Positions 7,536 through 15,640 of a stretch of DNA of 64,000 nucleotides are shown piece after piece. This DNA comes from Meridianimaribacter flavus (lineage in GTDB: Bacteria > Bacteroidota > Bacteroidia > Flavobacteriales > Flavobacteriaceae). The notes beneath the pieces are model-generated. The model saw only the letters and a program-made list of their open reading frames with translations. It was not told the DNA's origin and made no database searches. Within the stretch, counting starts at the first letter, position 1. Each line of letters begins with the position of its first letter. Made by a program: the position numbers and the translations under genes. Where the stretch lies: positions 868,001 to 932,000 of the forward strand of contig NZ_SOQZ01000001.1 in assembly GCF_004366715.1 (NCBI RefSeq). Reading direction: 5' to 3'.

Positions 7536-8527
7536 TACTTGCTCAGTTCTACTAATTTGTCAAAACTTTTCTTTGCTTTACCACTCATAAGTGACTTTTT
7601 AGCTTCGCTAAACGCCTCTTGAATGGTGTTGTTTTTTACTGTTGAAATAGCAATAGCTGCATTGGCGCAAACCACATTGTTTTGGGCTTCAGTACCTTGA
7701 CCAAGAAGTACATGGGTGAATATTTTTGCCGATGTTTTTACAGAATCGCCACCATGTATTGCATCTTGATGCAATTTTTCAACTCCAAAATCTTTTGGGT
7801 TAACAACAACATCTCCTTTGTTGCTTGACAGTTTTGATGCTCCTGTTAAAGAAATTTCGTCATAACCATCTAAAGCATGTACAATGCTGTAATTTTTATC
7901 AGTGTTTTGGTACAGATAACTATATTGTCTCAACAGCTCCAAACTAAATACACCAACCATTTGGTTTTTTGGAAACGACGGATTTACCATTGGCCCAAGC
8001 ATATTAAAAAATGTTTTTACACCAAGTTCGCGTCGTATTGGAGCAACGTGTTTCATTGCAGGATGAAATAATGGTGCATGAAGCACACAAATACCAGCTT
8101 TATCTAAACAGGTTTTTAAAAAGTCGATATCGTTACTAAATTTTACACCTAAAAACTCAAGTACATTTGAAGAGCCGCAAGCCGAAGATACACCATAGTT
8201 ACCATGTTTTGAAACGTGAACTCCAGCTCCTGCAGTAACAAACGATGCTAGAGTGGAAATGTTAAATGTGTCTTTTCCGTCACCACCTGTTCCGCATAAA
8301 TCAATAGCGTTAAAGTCATTTAAATCTACAGGAATACAAAGGTCTAAAAGCGCATCTCTAAAGCCCAATAACTCTTGGGTTGTAATACTTCGCATCATAT
8401 ATACAGTTAAAAAAGAGGCAATCTGACTTTGGTTGTACTCTCCTTTAGAAATGTTAACCAAAACATTTTTAGCTTCTTCAGTAGAAATGCTTTCTTGGTT
8501 TATTAATCGGTTTAAAATGGTTTTCAT
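7535..8527 (-). CDS. trpD: Anthranilate phosphoribosyltransferase
   Basis: The 330-residue enzyme transfers phosphoribosyl from PRPP to anthranilate. The PRPP-binding motif GTGGDG is at residues 79-84, followed by DTFNISTLASFVTAGAG and HVSKHGN with the conserved Lys/His/Gly. The family sequence FNMLGPMVNP is near 170. It is monofunctional, not fused to TrpG. It lies 90 bp downstream of trpG; that spacer holds an imperfect inverted repeat (TCCTGAA/TCAGGA) but no clear terminator. Confidence 0.96.
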   Translation of the reverse strand: MKTILNRLINQESISTEEAKNVLVNISKGEYNQSQIASFLTVYMMRSITTQELLGFRDALLDLCIPVDLNDFNAIDLCGTGGDGKDTFNISTLASFVTAGAGVHVSKHGNYGVSSACGSSNVLEFLGVKFSNDIDFLKTCLDKAGICVLHAPLFHPAMKHVAPIRRELGVKTFFNMLGPMVNPSFPKNQMVGVFSLELLRQYSYLYQNTDKNYSIVHALDGYDEISLTGASKLSSNKGDVVVNPKDFGVEKLHQDAIHGGDSVKTSAKIFTHVLLGQGTEAQNNVVCANAAIAISTVKNNTIQEAFSEAKKSLMSGKAKKSFDKLVELSK

Positions 8528-8617
8528 ATTTGGATATTCTGTCCTGAAATGTCAATGCGTTCAGGATTTTATAGTTTTATTTTTAATAGATGATGAATTA
8601 ATAGAAAAACGACAATA

Positions 8618-9184
8618 TTAACTTTTAACCCAGTTTTCTAACATTTGCTTTCCGTTAGGTGTTAAAACAGATTCTGGATGAAACTGAACACCTCTTACAT
8701 CATACACTTTATGTCTTAAAGACATCACTTGTCCGTTGTCGTCAAAAGATGTGGCTTCTAAAACATCAGGAAGCTTTTCATCTACAACCCAAGAGTGGTA
8801 GCGACCAACAGCAATGGTTTTGTCCATGTTTTTAAAAAGAATTTCATCATCTGCAGTAATATTTACCTGAGTAGAAACGCCATGGTATACACTTTTAAGA
8901 TTGATGAGTTTGCCTCCAAAAACTTCACCTATAGCTTGTTGACCCAAGCAAACACCTAGAATGCTTTTTGATGCAGCATAGGTTTCAATAATAGGTTTTA
9001 ATAAACCAGCTTCATCAGGAATTCCAGGTCCTGGAGATAATACAATTTTGTCAAACGCTTTTACGAAATCCAACTCTAGTTGGTCGTTGCGTTTTACAGT
9101 CACTTCACAATCTAAATCCTCAAGATAATGCACAAGGTTGTAAGTAAAACTGTCGTAATTATCAATGACTAATATTTTTTTCAT
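8618..9184 (-). CDS. trpG: Anthranilate synthase component II (glutamine amidotransferase)
   Basis: The 188-residue class I glutaminase supplies ammonia to TrpE. The nucleophile Cys79 is in GVCLGQQ, the oxyanion motif is LSPGPGIP at 49-56, and the His-Glu pair of the triad is in VQFHPES near 167-173. The start KKILVIDNYDSFTYN is diagnostic. It could serve folate synthesis as PabA as well, but its place directly after trpE (2-bp gap) points to Trp synthesis. Confidence 0.96.
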   Translation of the reverse strand: MKKILVIDNYDSFTYNLVHYLEDLDCEVTVKRNDQLELDFVKAFDKIVLSPGPGIPDEAGLLKPIIETYAASKSILGVCLGQQAIGEVFGGKLINLKSVYHGVSTQVNITADDEILFKNMDKTIAVGRYHSWVVDEKLPDVLEATSFDDNGQVMSLRHKVYDVRGVQFHPESVLTPNGKQMLENWVKS

Positions 9185-9186
9185 GG

Positions 9187-10590
9187 CTATAAGTTTTCAG
9201 CGAGTTCAATGGCTCTTGTAAGTGCGCCTAATTTGTTATATACTTCTTGTAATTCATTTTCAGGATTTGATTTTGAGACCAATCCAGCTCCTGCTTGCCA
9301 ATGCAGCGTATGGTTTTTACTTAAAAAAGTCCTAATCATAATGGCATGATTAAAGTTGCCTTCAAAATCCATAAACCCGATGGCTCCACCATAAAAGTCG
9401 CGACTTGTTTTTTCGTATGTTTCAATAAGTTGCATTGCTTTATGTTTTGGAGCTCCACTTAAAGTTCCTGCAGGAAAAGTGTCAGCTACCACTTGCATAG
9501 TTGTGGTTTTGTCGTGTTTGTTACCAGAAACTTTACTTACCAAATGAATAACATGAGAGAAAAACTGAACCTCTCTGTAGGTGTCAACCTTTACATTGTT
9601 TCCGTGTCTACTCAAATCGTTACGCGCTAAATCTACGAGCATAACATGTTCTGAGTTTTCTTTGATGTCTTCAGAAAGTTGCTTAGCTAGTTCAGCATCT
9701 TTTTCATCGCTTCCTGTGCGTTTAAAAGTGCCTGCTATTGGGTGAATTTCAGCTTTTCCATTGTTTACAATCAATTGTGCTTCTGGCGAACTTCCGAAGA
9801 TTTTAAAATCACCATAATCAAAGTAAAATAGGTAAGGAGAAGGGTTGATGCTACGTAAGGCTCTATATACATTAAACTCGTCACCTTTAAAGTTTTGAGA
9901 GAATTTTTTTGAAAGTACTAATTGAAACACATCACCTCTAGCACAATGTTTTTTTGCAAGTTCTACATGCTCTTTGTACTCATTGTCAGTAAGGTTTGAT
10001 TTAGTTTCACCATCAGTTGAAAAATTAAAAACGGCAAAGTTTTTAGATTTTATAAGCTGATGAATATCGTCAATATTGTTTTCGGTATCAAAGCAATGTG
10101 CAAAAATATAGGCTACGTTTTTATGGTGGTTAATAGCAATGATATTTTGATACACAGCATAGTAAATATCTGGAATGTCCAGATGGTCTTCTTTTTTTGA
10201 AATTTTAATATCTTCAAAGTAGCGAACAGCATCATAAGCCATATATCCAAAAATGCCATTGTTGATAAACTTAAATTCCTTATCAGAATCTACTTTAAAA
10301 CGCTGTGTGAATTTGTGAATTTTTTCAGTGACATTAACATCATCTTTTATCTTGTTGATAATGCTGCTGCCATCAGGAAACTGTTCGGTAATGGTTTCAT
10401 TTTTTACTTCAATAGAAGCAATTGGGTTACAGCAGATGTATGAAAAACTATTATCGTTTGCATGGTAGTCGCTACTTTCAAGTAAGATACTATTGGGAAA
10501 CTTGTCGCGTACTTTAAGGTAGATACTAACAGGAGTAATTGTGTCGGCAAGAATTTTTTTATAATGTGTGTAAAGGCTAAAGGTTTTCAT
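9187..10590 (-). CDS. trpE: Anthranilate synthase component I
   Basis: The 467-residue chorismate-utilising enzyme makes anthranilate with TrpG. The feedback-inhibition motif LLESSD is at 36-41, the core carries PIAGTFKRTGSDEKDAELA, and the C-terminal AGAGLVSKSNPENELQE is conserved. The open frame extends upstream to 10707, but that extension runs through the attenuator hairpin and out of register with the leader ORF, so the ATG at 10590 (MKTFSLYTHYKK) is preferred. The gene heads the structural operon and is likely controlled by Trp-dependent attenuation and by feedback inhibition. Confidence 0.95.
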   Translation of the reverse strand: MKTFSLYTHYKKILADTITPVSIYLKVRDKFPNSILLESSDYHANDNSFSYICCNPIASIEVKNETITEQFPDGSSIINKIKDDVNVTEKIHKFTQRFKVDSDKEFKFINNGIFGYMAYDAVRYFEDIKISKKEDHLDIPDIYYAVYQNIIAINHHKNVAYIFAHCFDTENNIDDIHQLIKSKNFAVFNFSTDGETKSNLTDNEYKEHVELAKKHCARGDVFQLVLSKKFSQNFKGDEFNVYRALRSINPSPYLFYFDYGDFKIFGSSPEAQLIVNNGKAEIHPIAGTFKRTGSDEKDAELAKQLSEDIKENSEHVMLVDLARNDLSRHGNNVKVDTYREVQFFSHVIHLVSKVSGNKHDKTTTMQVVADTFPAGTLSGAPKHKAMQLIETYEKTSRDFYGGAIGFMDFEGNFNHAIMIRTFLSKNHTLHWQAGAGLVSKSNPENELQEVYNKLGALTRAIELAENL

Positions 10591-10604
10591 TGGTAAATAA
10601 ATTA

Positions 10605-10636
10605 AAAAAGGCTTGTCGTGAATGACAAGCCTTTTT
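10605..10636 (-). terminator. trp attenuator terminator
   Basis: AAAAAGGCTTGTC and GACAAGCCTTTTT form a perfect 13-bp stem with a 6-nt loop, followed on the minus strand by TTTTTTAATTT. It lies between the Trp-rich leader ORF and trpE, 14 bp before the trpE ATG. This geometry is that of an intrinsic terminator controlling entry into trpE. A competing antiterminator could not be identified by eye. Confidence 0.88.
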
Positions 10637-10667
10637 GATATTTTTAGTTTTAAATATATTAATAGGG

Positions 10668-10730
10668 TTAGTTCACGAAAATTGAGTTTCGAGACATCCA
10701 CCACCAAGTATTATTTAAAATTGTATTCAT
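10668..10730 (-). CDS. trpL: trp operon leader peptide with three Trp codons
   Basis: A 20-codon ORF starts with ATG at 10730 and ends with TAA at 10668. It encodes MNTILNNTWWWMSRNSIFVN with three consecutive TGG codons at positions 9-11. Tryptophan is the rarest amino acid, so a WWW run in a short ORF between the trp promoter and an intrinsic terminator is strong evidence for ribosome-stalling attenuation. When charged tRNA-Trp is scarce the ribosome should stall at the Trp codons and terminator formation be prevented. The peptide itself probably has no function. Confidence 0.88.
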   Translation of the reverse strand: MNTILNNTWWWMSRNSIFVN

Positions 10731-10747
10731 GTTTTTGTTTGTTGGGT

Positions 10748-10777
10748 CAAATATAGAAATGAAAATTATTTTTTCAA
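10748..10777 (-). promoter_or_regulatory. trp operon promoter
   Basis: On the minus strand TTG (10775-10777) and TATATTTG (10748-10755) are separated by 19 bp. This matches the Bacteroidota sigma-A consensus TTG-N17-23-TAnnTTTG. Transcription would start a few bases downstream, placing the leader ORF start about 10 bases into the RNA. Confidence 0.75.
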
Positions 10778-10882
10778 ATTATTTGTAGAAATATTTGTGT
10801 GGGAGCATTTTAATTTAAATTAAGCCCTATAAAGTTTTGTTAAAGATTAAAGGTTTTTCAGTGTTATGCTTACTTTTATAAT

Positions 10883-11404
10883 ATGAAATATACACTGTTA
10901 ATACTAACAATGATCTTGTGTTTTTCCTGTAAAGAGGAAAAAAAAGATGCTATTGCCGAAGCACAAATTGAAACTCCTAATACCTTAGAGTTAGAAGTTC
11001 ATGATTTTAATGGTATAAAAAAATATCTAACAGCTACTGATGATAAAACCTATGTAGTTAACTTTTGGGCAACGTGGTGCGCTCCTTGTGTTAAAGAGTT
11101 GCCTTATTTTGAAACATTAAATTCTGAATATAAAGCTAAAGATGTTGAGGTGATATTGATAAGTTTAGATTTTCCTTCTAAATATGAATCAAAACTTAAA
11201 CCTTTTATAGTTGATAAGAAATTACAATCTAAAGTTGTGGCGCTTGACGATGCTGATGCTAACTCTTGGATTCCTAAGGTAGATGAAAGCTGGACAGGAG
11301 CAATTCCTGCTACAGTAATTTTCAATAAAAATAAACGCAAGTTCTACGAAAAATCGTTTACTTATGACGAGCTAGAAACCGAATTAAAACAATTTTTAAA
11401 CTAA
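10883..11404 (+). CDS. TlpA-like thioredoxin-fold lipoprotein
   Basis: The 173-residue protein has a lipobox ending at Cys16 (ILCFSC) and a thioredoxin-like domain with active site WATWCAPC (Cys66, Cys69) and a cis-Pro in GAIPATVIF. TlpA/ResA-type proteins reduce disulfides on the outer face of the inner membrane or in the periplasm. It is followed within 11 bp by a second redoxin and lies upstream of rhodaneses and a DsbD-like transporter, so electrons may come from DsbD. A direct substrate cannot be named. Confidence 0.88.
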   Translation: MKYTLLILTMILCFSCKEEKKDAIAEAQIETPNTLELEVHDFNGIKKYLTATDDKTYVVNFWATWCAPCVKELPYFETLNSEYKAKDVEVILISLDFPSKYESKLKPFIVDKKLQSKVVALDDADANSWIPKVDESWTGAIPATVIFNKNKRKFYEKSFTYDELETELKQFLN

Positions 11405-11415
11405 AACAAAACACT

Positions 11416-12027
11416 ATGAAAACATTAAAACTAGTATTTGCTTTTGTAGCTATGTTATCACTTTCAGCATTCACAACTGTGGGTGATGGCCATGGTTATC
11501 ATGTTGGTGACATTGCAACAGATTTTAAACTTGAAAATATTGATGGTAAAATGGTGTCTTTAGCAGATTATAAAGATGCTAAAGGATTCATTGTAATATT
11601 TACATGCAATACTTGCCCTTATGCTGTTGCTTACGAGGACAGAATTATTGAATTAGACAAAAAATATGCTGATAAAGGTTATCCTGTTATAGCTATTATG
11701 CCAAATAATACCGATGTTAAACCTGGAGATAATATGGAAGCTATGCAAGCCAGAGCAAAATCAAAAGGGTTTACATTTCCTTATTTAATTGACGAAGGAC
11801 AAAAAATCTATCCTCAATATGGAGCGACAAAAACACCACATGTATATGTGCTACAAAAAACTGCAAAAGGGAATCAGGTAAAGTACATTGGAGCTATTGA
11901 CGATAACTATAAAGACGCAAGTCAAGTAAATACTACCTACGTTGAAAATGCTGTTGATGCATTATTAAAAGGAAAAGAAATTAAAGAAACACAAACAAGA
12001 GCTATAGGATGCTCAATTAAAGTGTAA
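11416..12027 (+). CDS. Secreted AhpC/TSA-like redoxin with CNTC site
   Basis: The 203-residue protein has a signal peptide (about residues 1-20, LSLSAFT) and an AhpC/TSA-redoxin fold. Its CxxC motif is TCNTCPYA (Cys64, Cys67) where thioredoxin has CGPC, and the cis-Pro segment is ATKTPHVYVL. The family is often annotated as thioredoxin-like or peroxiredoxin-like; the CNTCPYA variant is typical of a Bacteroidota group of unknown substrate. It follows the TlpA-like gene at 11 bp, so the two are likely cotranscribed, and a terminator follows at 12053. Confidence 0.83.
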   Translation: MKTLKLVFAFVAMLSLSAFTTVGDGHGYHVGDIATDFKLENIDGKMVSLADYKDAKGFIVIFTCNTCPYAVAYEDRIIELDKKYADKGYPVIAIMPNNTDVKPGDNMEAMQARAKSKGFTFPYLIDEGQKIYPQYGATKTPHVYVLQKTAKGNQVKYIGAIDDNYKDASQVNTTYVENAVDALLKGKEIKETQTRAIGCSIKV

Positions 12028-12052
12028 ATAAATACATTTTAAAGCTTAAATT

Positions 12053-12084
12053 AAAATCCAATTGTAACAGATTGGATTTTTTTT
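12053..12084 (+). terminator. Intrinsic terminator after the redoxin gene
   Basis: AAAATCCAAT and ATTGGATTTT make a perfect 10-bp stem with loop TGTAACAG, followed by TTTT. It separates the redoxin pair from the rhodanese genes. Confidence 0.8.
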
Positions 12085-12106
12085 CGTCTATATCATAAAG
12101 AAAAGT

Positions 12107-12114
12107 TAAATTTG
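12107..12114 (+). promoter_or_regulatory. Probable -7 box of the rhodanese gene
   Basis: TAAATTTG fits TAnnTTTG and lies 20 bp before the ATG at 12135, just after the terminator at 12053. A TTG at proper distance is not evident. Confidence 0.4.
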
Positions 12115-12134
12115 TTATAATCAAAAACTAAAAA

Positions 12135-12443
12135 ATGGCAGATTTAACACAAGAAGAATGGGCAAAACAACTATCAGCGGATACTAATGCTGTGGTTTTG
12201 GACGTTAGAACACAAGACGAAGTTGATGAAGGTATAATACCTAATGCAGTGCATATTGATATTTATGGAGGTCAAGAATTTATTTCAAAAGTAGAAGAAC
12301 TTGACAAAACCAAAAACTATTATGTGTATTGTCGATCTGGAAACAGAAGCGGTCAAGCTTGTGCTATAATGAATCAATTAGGTTTTGATAATGCTTATAA
12401 TCTTGTTGGAGGTATTACCGAGTGGGAAGGTGATATAGTATAA
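12135..12443 (+). CDS. Cytosolic rhodanese-domain protein
   Basis: The protein is a single 102-residue rhodanese domain (sulfurtransferase) without a signal peptide. It shows VVLDVRTQDEVDEGIIPNAVHI, the active-site loop YCRSGNRSG with Cys66, and a C-terminal GGITEW. GlpE/PspE-like single-domain rhodaneses move sulfane sulfur to thiols. It lies 18 bp upstream of a second, lipoprotein rhodanese. The physiological acceptor is unknown. Confidence 0.9.
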   Translation: MADLTQEEWAKQLSADTNAVVLDVRTQDEVDEGIIPNAVHIDIYGGQEFISKVEELDKTKNYYVYCRSGNRSGQACAIMNQLGFDNAYNLVGGITEWEGDIV

Positions 12444-12461
12444 CTTTAAATTGTATTAAAA

Positions 12462-12860
12462 ATGAAACAGGTATTAATTGTGTTGACTTTAATGTTAACA
12501 TTTACAGTGACAAGCTGTAAAGACGATTCGCAAAGCGATGTTAAACTGGTATCACCAGAAGAAATGCAAACACTTTTAGAATTAGAAGATGTGCAATTAA
12601 TAGATGTTAGAACACCTGAAGAATTTAAAGAAGGTAACATACCTACTGCTCAAAATATAGATTACAACTCACCAACTTTTGATGAGGATATCACAAAGCT
12701 AGACAAAACAAAACCAGTAATATTGTATTGTAAGTCTGGAGGAAGAAGCGCAAAATGCGCAAAAAAAATGGAGGAAGCTGGCTTTGTTAAAGTATATGAT
12801 CTCGATGGAGGCATTTCTAAATGGCAGCATGAAGGCTACGAAGTAGAAATCAAATCTTAA
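12462..12860 (+). CDS. Rhodanese-domain lipoprotein
   Basis: The 132-residue protein has a signal peptide with lipobox ending at Cys19 (FTVTSC) and one rhodanese domain. The signatures are LIDVRTPEEFKEGNIPTA, the active-site loop LYCKSGGRSA with Cys90, and LDGGISKW. It is likely a periplasm-facing lipoprotein partner of the preceding cytosolic rhodanese, from which it is separated by 18 bp, and resembles a diverged duplicate of it. A terminator follows. Confidence 0.9.
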   Translation: MKQVLIVLTLMLTFTVTSCKDDSQSDVKLVSPEEMQTLLELEDVQLIDVRTPEEFKEGNIPTAQNIDYNSPTFDEDITKLDKTKPVILYCKSGGRSAKCAKKMEEAGFVKVYDLDGGISKWQHEGYEVEIKS

Positions 12861-12866
12861 TTCACC

Positions 12867-12893
12867 AAACCGAACATTACGTTCGGTTTTTTT
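12867..12893 (+). terminator. Intrinsic terminator after rhodanese pair
   Basis: AAACCGAAC and GTTCGGTTT form a 9-bp stem with loop ATTAC, followed by a run of T. It begins 6 bp after the stop codon. Confidence 0.82.
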
Positions 12894-13015
12894 ATATCTA
12901 AATTTTATTAGTAAAATTTTAACGTCTTTATCAGTTAGTGGTTTGTTAGTATCAAATTGAAGCGTCGACTAAGCAGATTTAAGAAAGCTTTATAATATAA
13001 TTCTAACACAAGTGT

Positions 13016-13023
13016 TACATTTG
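13016..13023 (+). promoter_or_regulatory. Probable -7 box of the dsbD-like gene
   Basis: TACATTTG matches TAnnTTTG 32 bp before the ATG at 13056. No clear TTG at -33 was found. Confidence 0.4.
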
Positions 13024-13055
13024 TTAATTCTAACTACTAGACTAATTTTTAAAGA

Positions 13056-15074
13056 ATGAAGAACATCGTTTTAAGTTGTTTGATGCTCATTATGCCTATT
13101 GTTGCATCCCAAGCACAAATTTTAGAACCAGTAAAATGGTCAACCTCAGTTGAAAAAATTTCTGATACCGAATATAATTTAGTATCCATTGCCACCATAG
13201 ATAAAGGTTGGCATTTATATTCCCAAAATGTGCCAGATGATGGTCCAATACCAACAACATTTACTTATACAGAAGATGGTTTTCAGTTGTTAGAAAACAC
13301 TAAGGAAGAAGAAGGACATACTGTTGATGATCCTGTGTTTGAAATGAAAATTAAATTTTTTGAAAACAAAGCAGAGTTTAAGCAACGTGTCAAAGTGTTA
13401 AATAACGAACTCTCTATCGTAAAAGGAGAAGTAGAGTTTATGGTGTGCGACGATGCCAGATGTTTACCGCCAAGTTATGTCGATTTAGAGTTTAACTTGT
13501 CAAATTCAGAAAGTGTTTCTAGTAATAGTGGAAAAGAAGAAACGGTTCAAAATATTTTTGAAATACCTAAAGACAAAGAAGAAGTAAAGCAAGAAAACAC
13601 TATTTCTAAAACTTCATCTAAACCTGAAAATGAAGAGCAAAAAGGACTTTTTACAATTTTTATTGTTGCTTTTTTATCAGGTTTCCTTGCATTATTAACA
13701 CCTTGTGTGTTCCCTATGATACCAATGACGGTAAGTTTCTTTATTAAACAAAGCAAATCAAAGTCTAAAGGAATTAGAAATGCAGTAATTTATGGATTGT
13801 CTATAGTTGTAATCTATGTGCTTTTAGGAACTATTATCACAGCTATTTTTGGAGCTGATGCTTTAAATGCGCTAGCAACTAATGTATGGTTTAACGTTAT
13901 TTTCTTTTTATTACTAATTGTATTTGCACTATCCTTTTTAGGAGCTTTTGAAATTGTGTTACCGAATTCTTGGGCAAATAAAGTAGATAGACAAGCAGAT
14001 AAAGGAGGTATAATAGGTATCTTTTTTATGGCTTTAGCATTAGCAATTGTGTCTTTTTCTTGCACAGGACCAATTGTAGGAACATTATTGGTTGAAGCAG
14101 CTTCTAAAGGAGGTTTAGCTCCAGTGATTGGGATGTTAGGGTTTTCATTAGCTATTGCATTACCATTTGCTTTGTTTGCTGCATTCCCAGGATGGTTAAA
14201 TTCTCTGCCAAAATCAGGAGGATGGTTAAATACTGTAAAAGTTGTATTAGGATTCTTAGAGTTAGCCTTAGCATTTAAATTTTTATCGCAAGCCGATTTG
14301 GTATTACAACTACATTTGTTAGAACGTGAAGTATTTATAGCTATTTGGATAGCTGTATTTGGGATGCTTTCACTGTACCTGTTCGGAAAAATTCAATTGC
14401 CACATGACTCACCTTTAAAATATATTTCAGTTGGTAGACTTTGTCTAGGCTTAGTAACATTGTCGTTTACAATTTATATGATACCAGGACTTTGGGGAGC
14501 ACCACTTAATTTAATAAGTGCGTTTCCGCCTCCATTAGATTATAGCGAGTCACCTTATGGAGTTGGTAACTCTAAAACAGGAGGTACAGCTATGTCAAGT
14601 GATCATAACGACTTGCCTGAAGGCGCACATTTATTGGCTCCACATCAAATATTAGCATTCAATGATTATGACAAAGGCTTAGCCTATGCAAAAAAAGTAG
14701 GAAAACCAGTTATGATTGATTTTACAGGTTGGGCTTGTGTAAATTGTCGCAAAATGGAGCAAAATGTATGGGTAAAAGATAAAGTGCTAAATGTTTTAAA
14801 AAATGACATTGTTCTTATATCCTTGTATGTTGATGATAAACGTCCTTTACCTGAAGATGAAGTCGTAGAATCACAATTAAGACCTGGTAAAAAACTCAAA
14901 TATATTGGGCAAAAATGGAGCGAGTTCCAAACCATAAAGTATAAAACCAATACACAGCCTTTTTATGTGTTGATGGGTCATGATGAAGAAAACCTTATTG
15001 ACCCTGTGGGTTACACTCCCAATGTTGATGAATATTACAATTGGTTAAAAACAGGATTAGATAATTTTAAATAA
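13056..15074 (+). CDS. dsbD: DsbD-like thiol:disulfide interchange protein
   Basis: The 672-residue protein follows the DsbD order. It has a signal peptide and an N-terminal periplasmic domain (about 20-165) with CDDARCLPP. A linker leads to a membrane domain with about eight helices (about 195-490) that contains LLTPCVFPMIP (Cys about 217) and SFSCTGPIVG (Cys about 335). The C-terminal thioredoxin domain has WACVNCRKME (Cys about 560 and 563). DsbD carries electrons from cytosolic thioredoxin to periplasmic thiol proteins, probably including the TlpA-like protein encoded upstream. All three cysteine pairs are present, so it should be active. It is followed by a terminator shared with tmRNA. 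Confidence 0.9.
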   Translation: MKNIVLSCLMLIMPIVASQAQILEPVKWSTSVEKISDTEYNLVSIATIDKGWHLYSQNVPDDGPIPTTFTYTEDGFQLLENTKEEEGHTVDDPVFEMKIKFFENKAEFKQRVKVLNNELSIVKGEVEFMVCDDARCLPPSYVDLEFNLSNSESVSSNSGKEETVQNIFEIPKDKEEVKQENTISKTSSKPENEEQKGLFTIFIVAFLSGFLALLTPCVFPMIPMTVSFFIKQSKSKSKGIRNAVIYGLSIVVIYVLLGTIITAIFGADALNALATNVWFNVIFFLLLIVFALSFLGAFEIVLPNSWANKVDRQADKGGIIGIFFMALALAIVSFSCTGPIVGTLLVEAASKGGLAPVIGMLGFSLAIALPFALFAAFPGWLNSLPKSGGWLNTVKVVLGFLELALAFKFLSQADLVLQLHLLEREVFIAIWIAVFGMLSLYLFGKIQLPHDSPLKYISVGRLCLGLVTLSFTIYMIPGLWGAPLNLISAFPPPLDYSESPYGVGNSKTGGTAMSSDHNDLPEGAHLLAPHQILAFNDYDKGLAYAKKVGKPVMIDFTGWACVNCRKMEQNVWVKDKVLNVLKNDIVLISLYVDDKRPLPEDEVVESQLRPGKKLKYIGQKWSEFQTIKYKTNTQPFYVLMGHDEENLIDPVGYTPNVDEYYNWLKTGLDNFK

Positions 15075-15080
15075 TAATAA

Positions 15081-15106
15081 AAACCGCTTAAATAAGCGGT
15101 TTTTTT
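15081..15106. terminator. Bidirectional terminator between dsbD and ssrA
   Basis: AAACCGCTT and AAGCGGTTT form a 9-bp stem with a 4-nt loop. The plus strand continues with T (ending dsbD) and the minus strand with TTTTTATTATTATT (ending tmRNA). The hairpin begins only two bases beyond the tmRNA discriminator. Confidence 0.8.
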
Positions 15107-15107
15107 G

Positions 15108-15500
15108 TGGAGTCGGAGGGACTCGAACCCTCGTCCAAACAAGCTATTAAAGGGCTTTCTACACGTTTAGTCTGTTATTGTTTTTTCGATTGTAAGCTGG
15201 CAAAAGACAGCCTACTTACAACTTAGCTTTTGTATCTCGAAAGTGCATCAAAGCGCTACACTATCTTAGTTAATCTTTACGATGCCTCTAATTAGAACGC
15301 CATTAACCAAGGCTTTCAGGAGACATTTAGCTTTCCTACCTTGTAGGACGAGGCCTGATCTTACTATGATTCAGATTAAGCAGCTAAAGCGTAGTTATTC
15401 TCGCCGTTTAAAAAGTTGACCTAGCCTTTTACGTGTATCATGGTCGTTACACGACGTGCTTACCGTTTAATGAGTCTCGCTGTCAAAACCAGTCGACCCC
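15108..15500 (-). ncRNA. ssrA: Transfer-messenger RNA (tmRNA)
   Basis: The minus-strand RNA begins GGGGTCGACTGGTTTTGACAG and ends with the tRNA-like GGTTCGAGTCCCTCCGACTCC. The first seven bases pair with the final CGACTCC to form the acceptor stem, and the T-arm sequence is GGTTCGAGTCC. The tag frame at 15405-15376 reads GENNYALAA then TAA, a typical proteolysis tag. The 3' CCA is not encoded: the template continues ACA, so CCA must be added. tmRNA rescues stalled ribosomes with SmpB. The length of about 393 nt is normal. Confidence 0.96.
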
Positions 15501-15525
15501 TTTATTGTCTTAAAAAGACAGTTTG

Positions 15526-15533
15526 CAAAGTTA
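15526..15533 (-). promoter_or_regulatory. Probable -7 box of tmRNA
   Basis: On the minus strand TAACTTTG fits TAnnTTTG, 25 bp before the mature tmRNA 5' end. This would give a short leader removed during maturation. No convincing TTG at -33 was seen. Confidence 0.45.
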
Positions 15534-15640
15534 TTAAAAAGTTTGTATAACCCTACTTTTACTCTTATTTTCGTACAAATTTTATACCAATATTATAATT
15601 GACCAAAACTGTCAGTTATCATCATAACATACTTATTTAT

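Noticed and set aside
10591-10707. Upstream extension of the trpE frame to an ATG at 10707
   Set aside because: It would run through the attenuator terminator and leader ORF in another register, and the conserved TrpE N-terminus starts at 10590.
13814-14065. Minus-strand frame inside the dsbD gene
   Set aside because: It is the complement of a conserved membrane domain and is not supported by composition or a start site.
15110-15135. A tRNA gene, because GGTTCGAGTCC and an acceptor-like end are seen
   Set aside because: The 5' partner of the acceptor stem lies about 390 bases away and a GENNYALAA tag frame lies between, so it is tmRNA.
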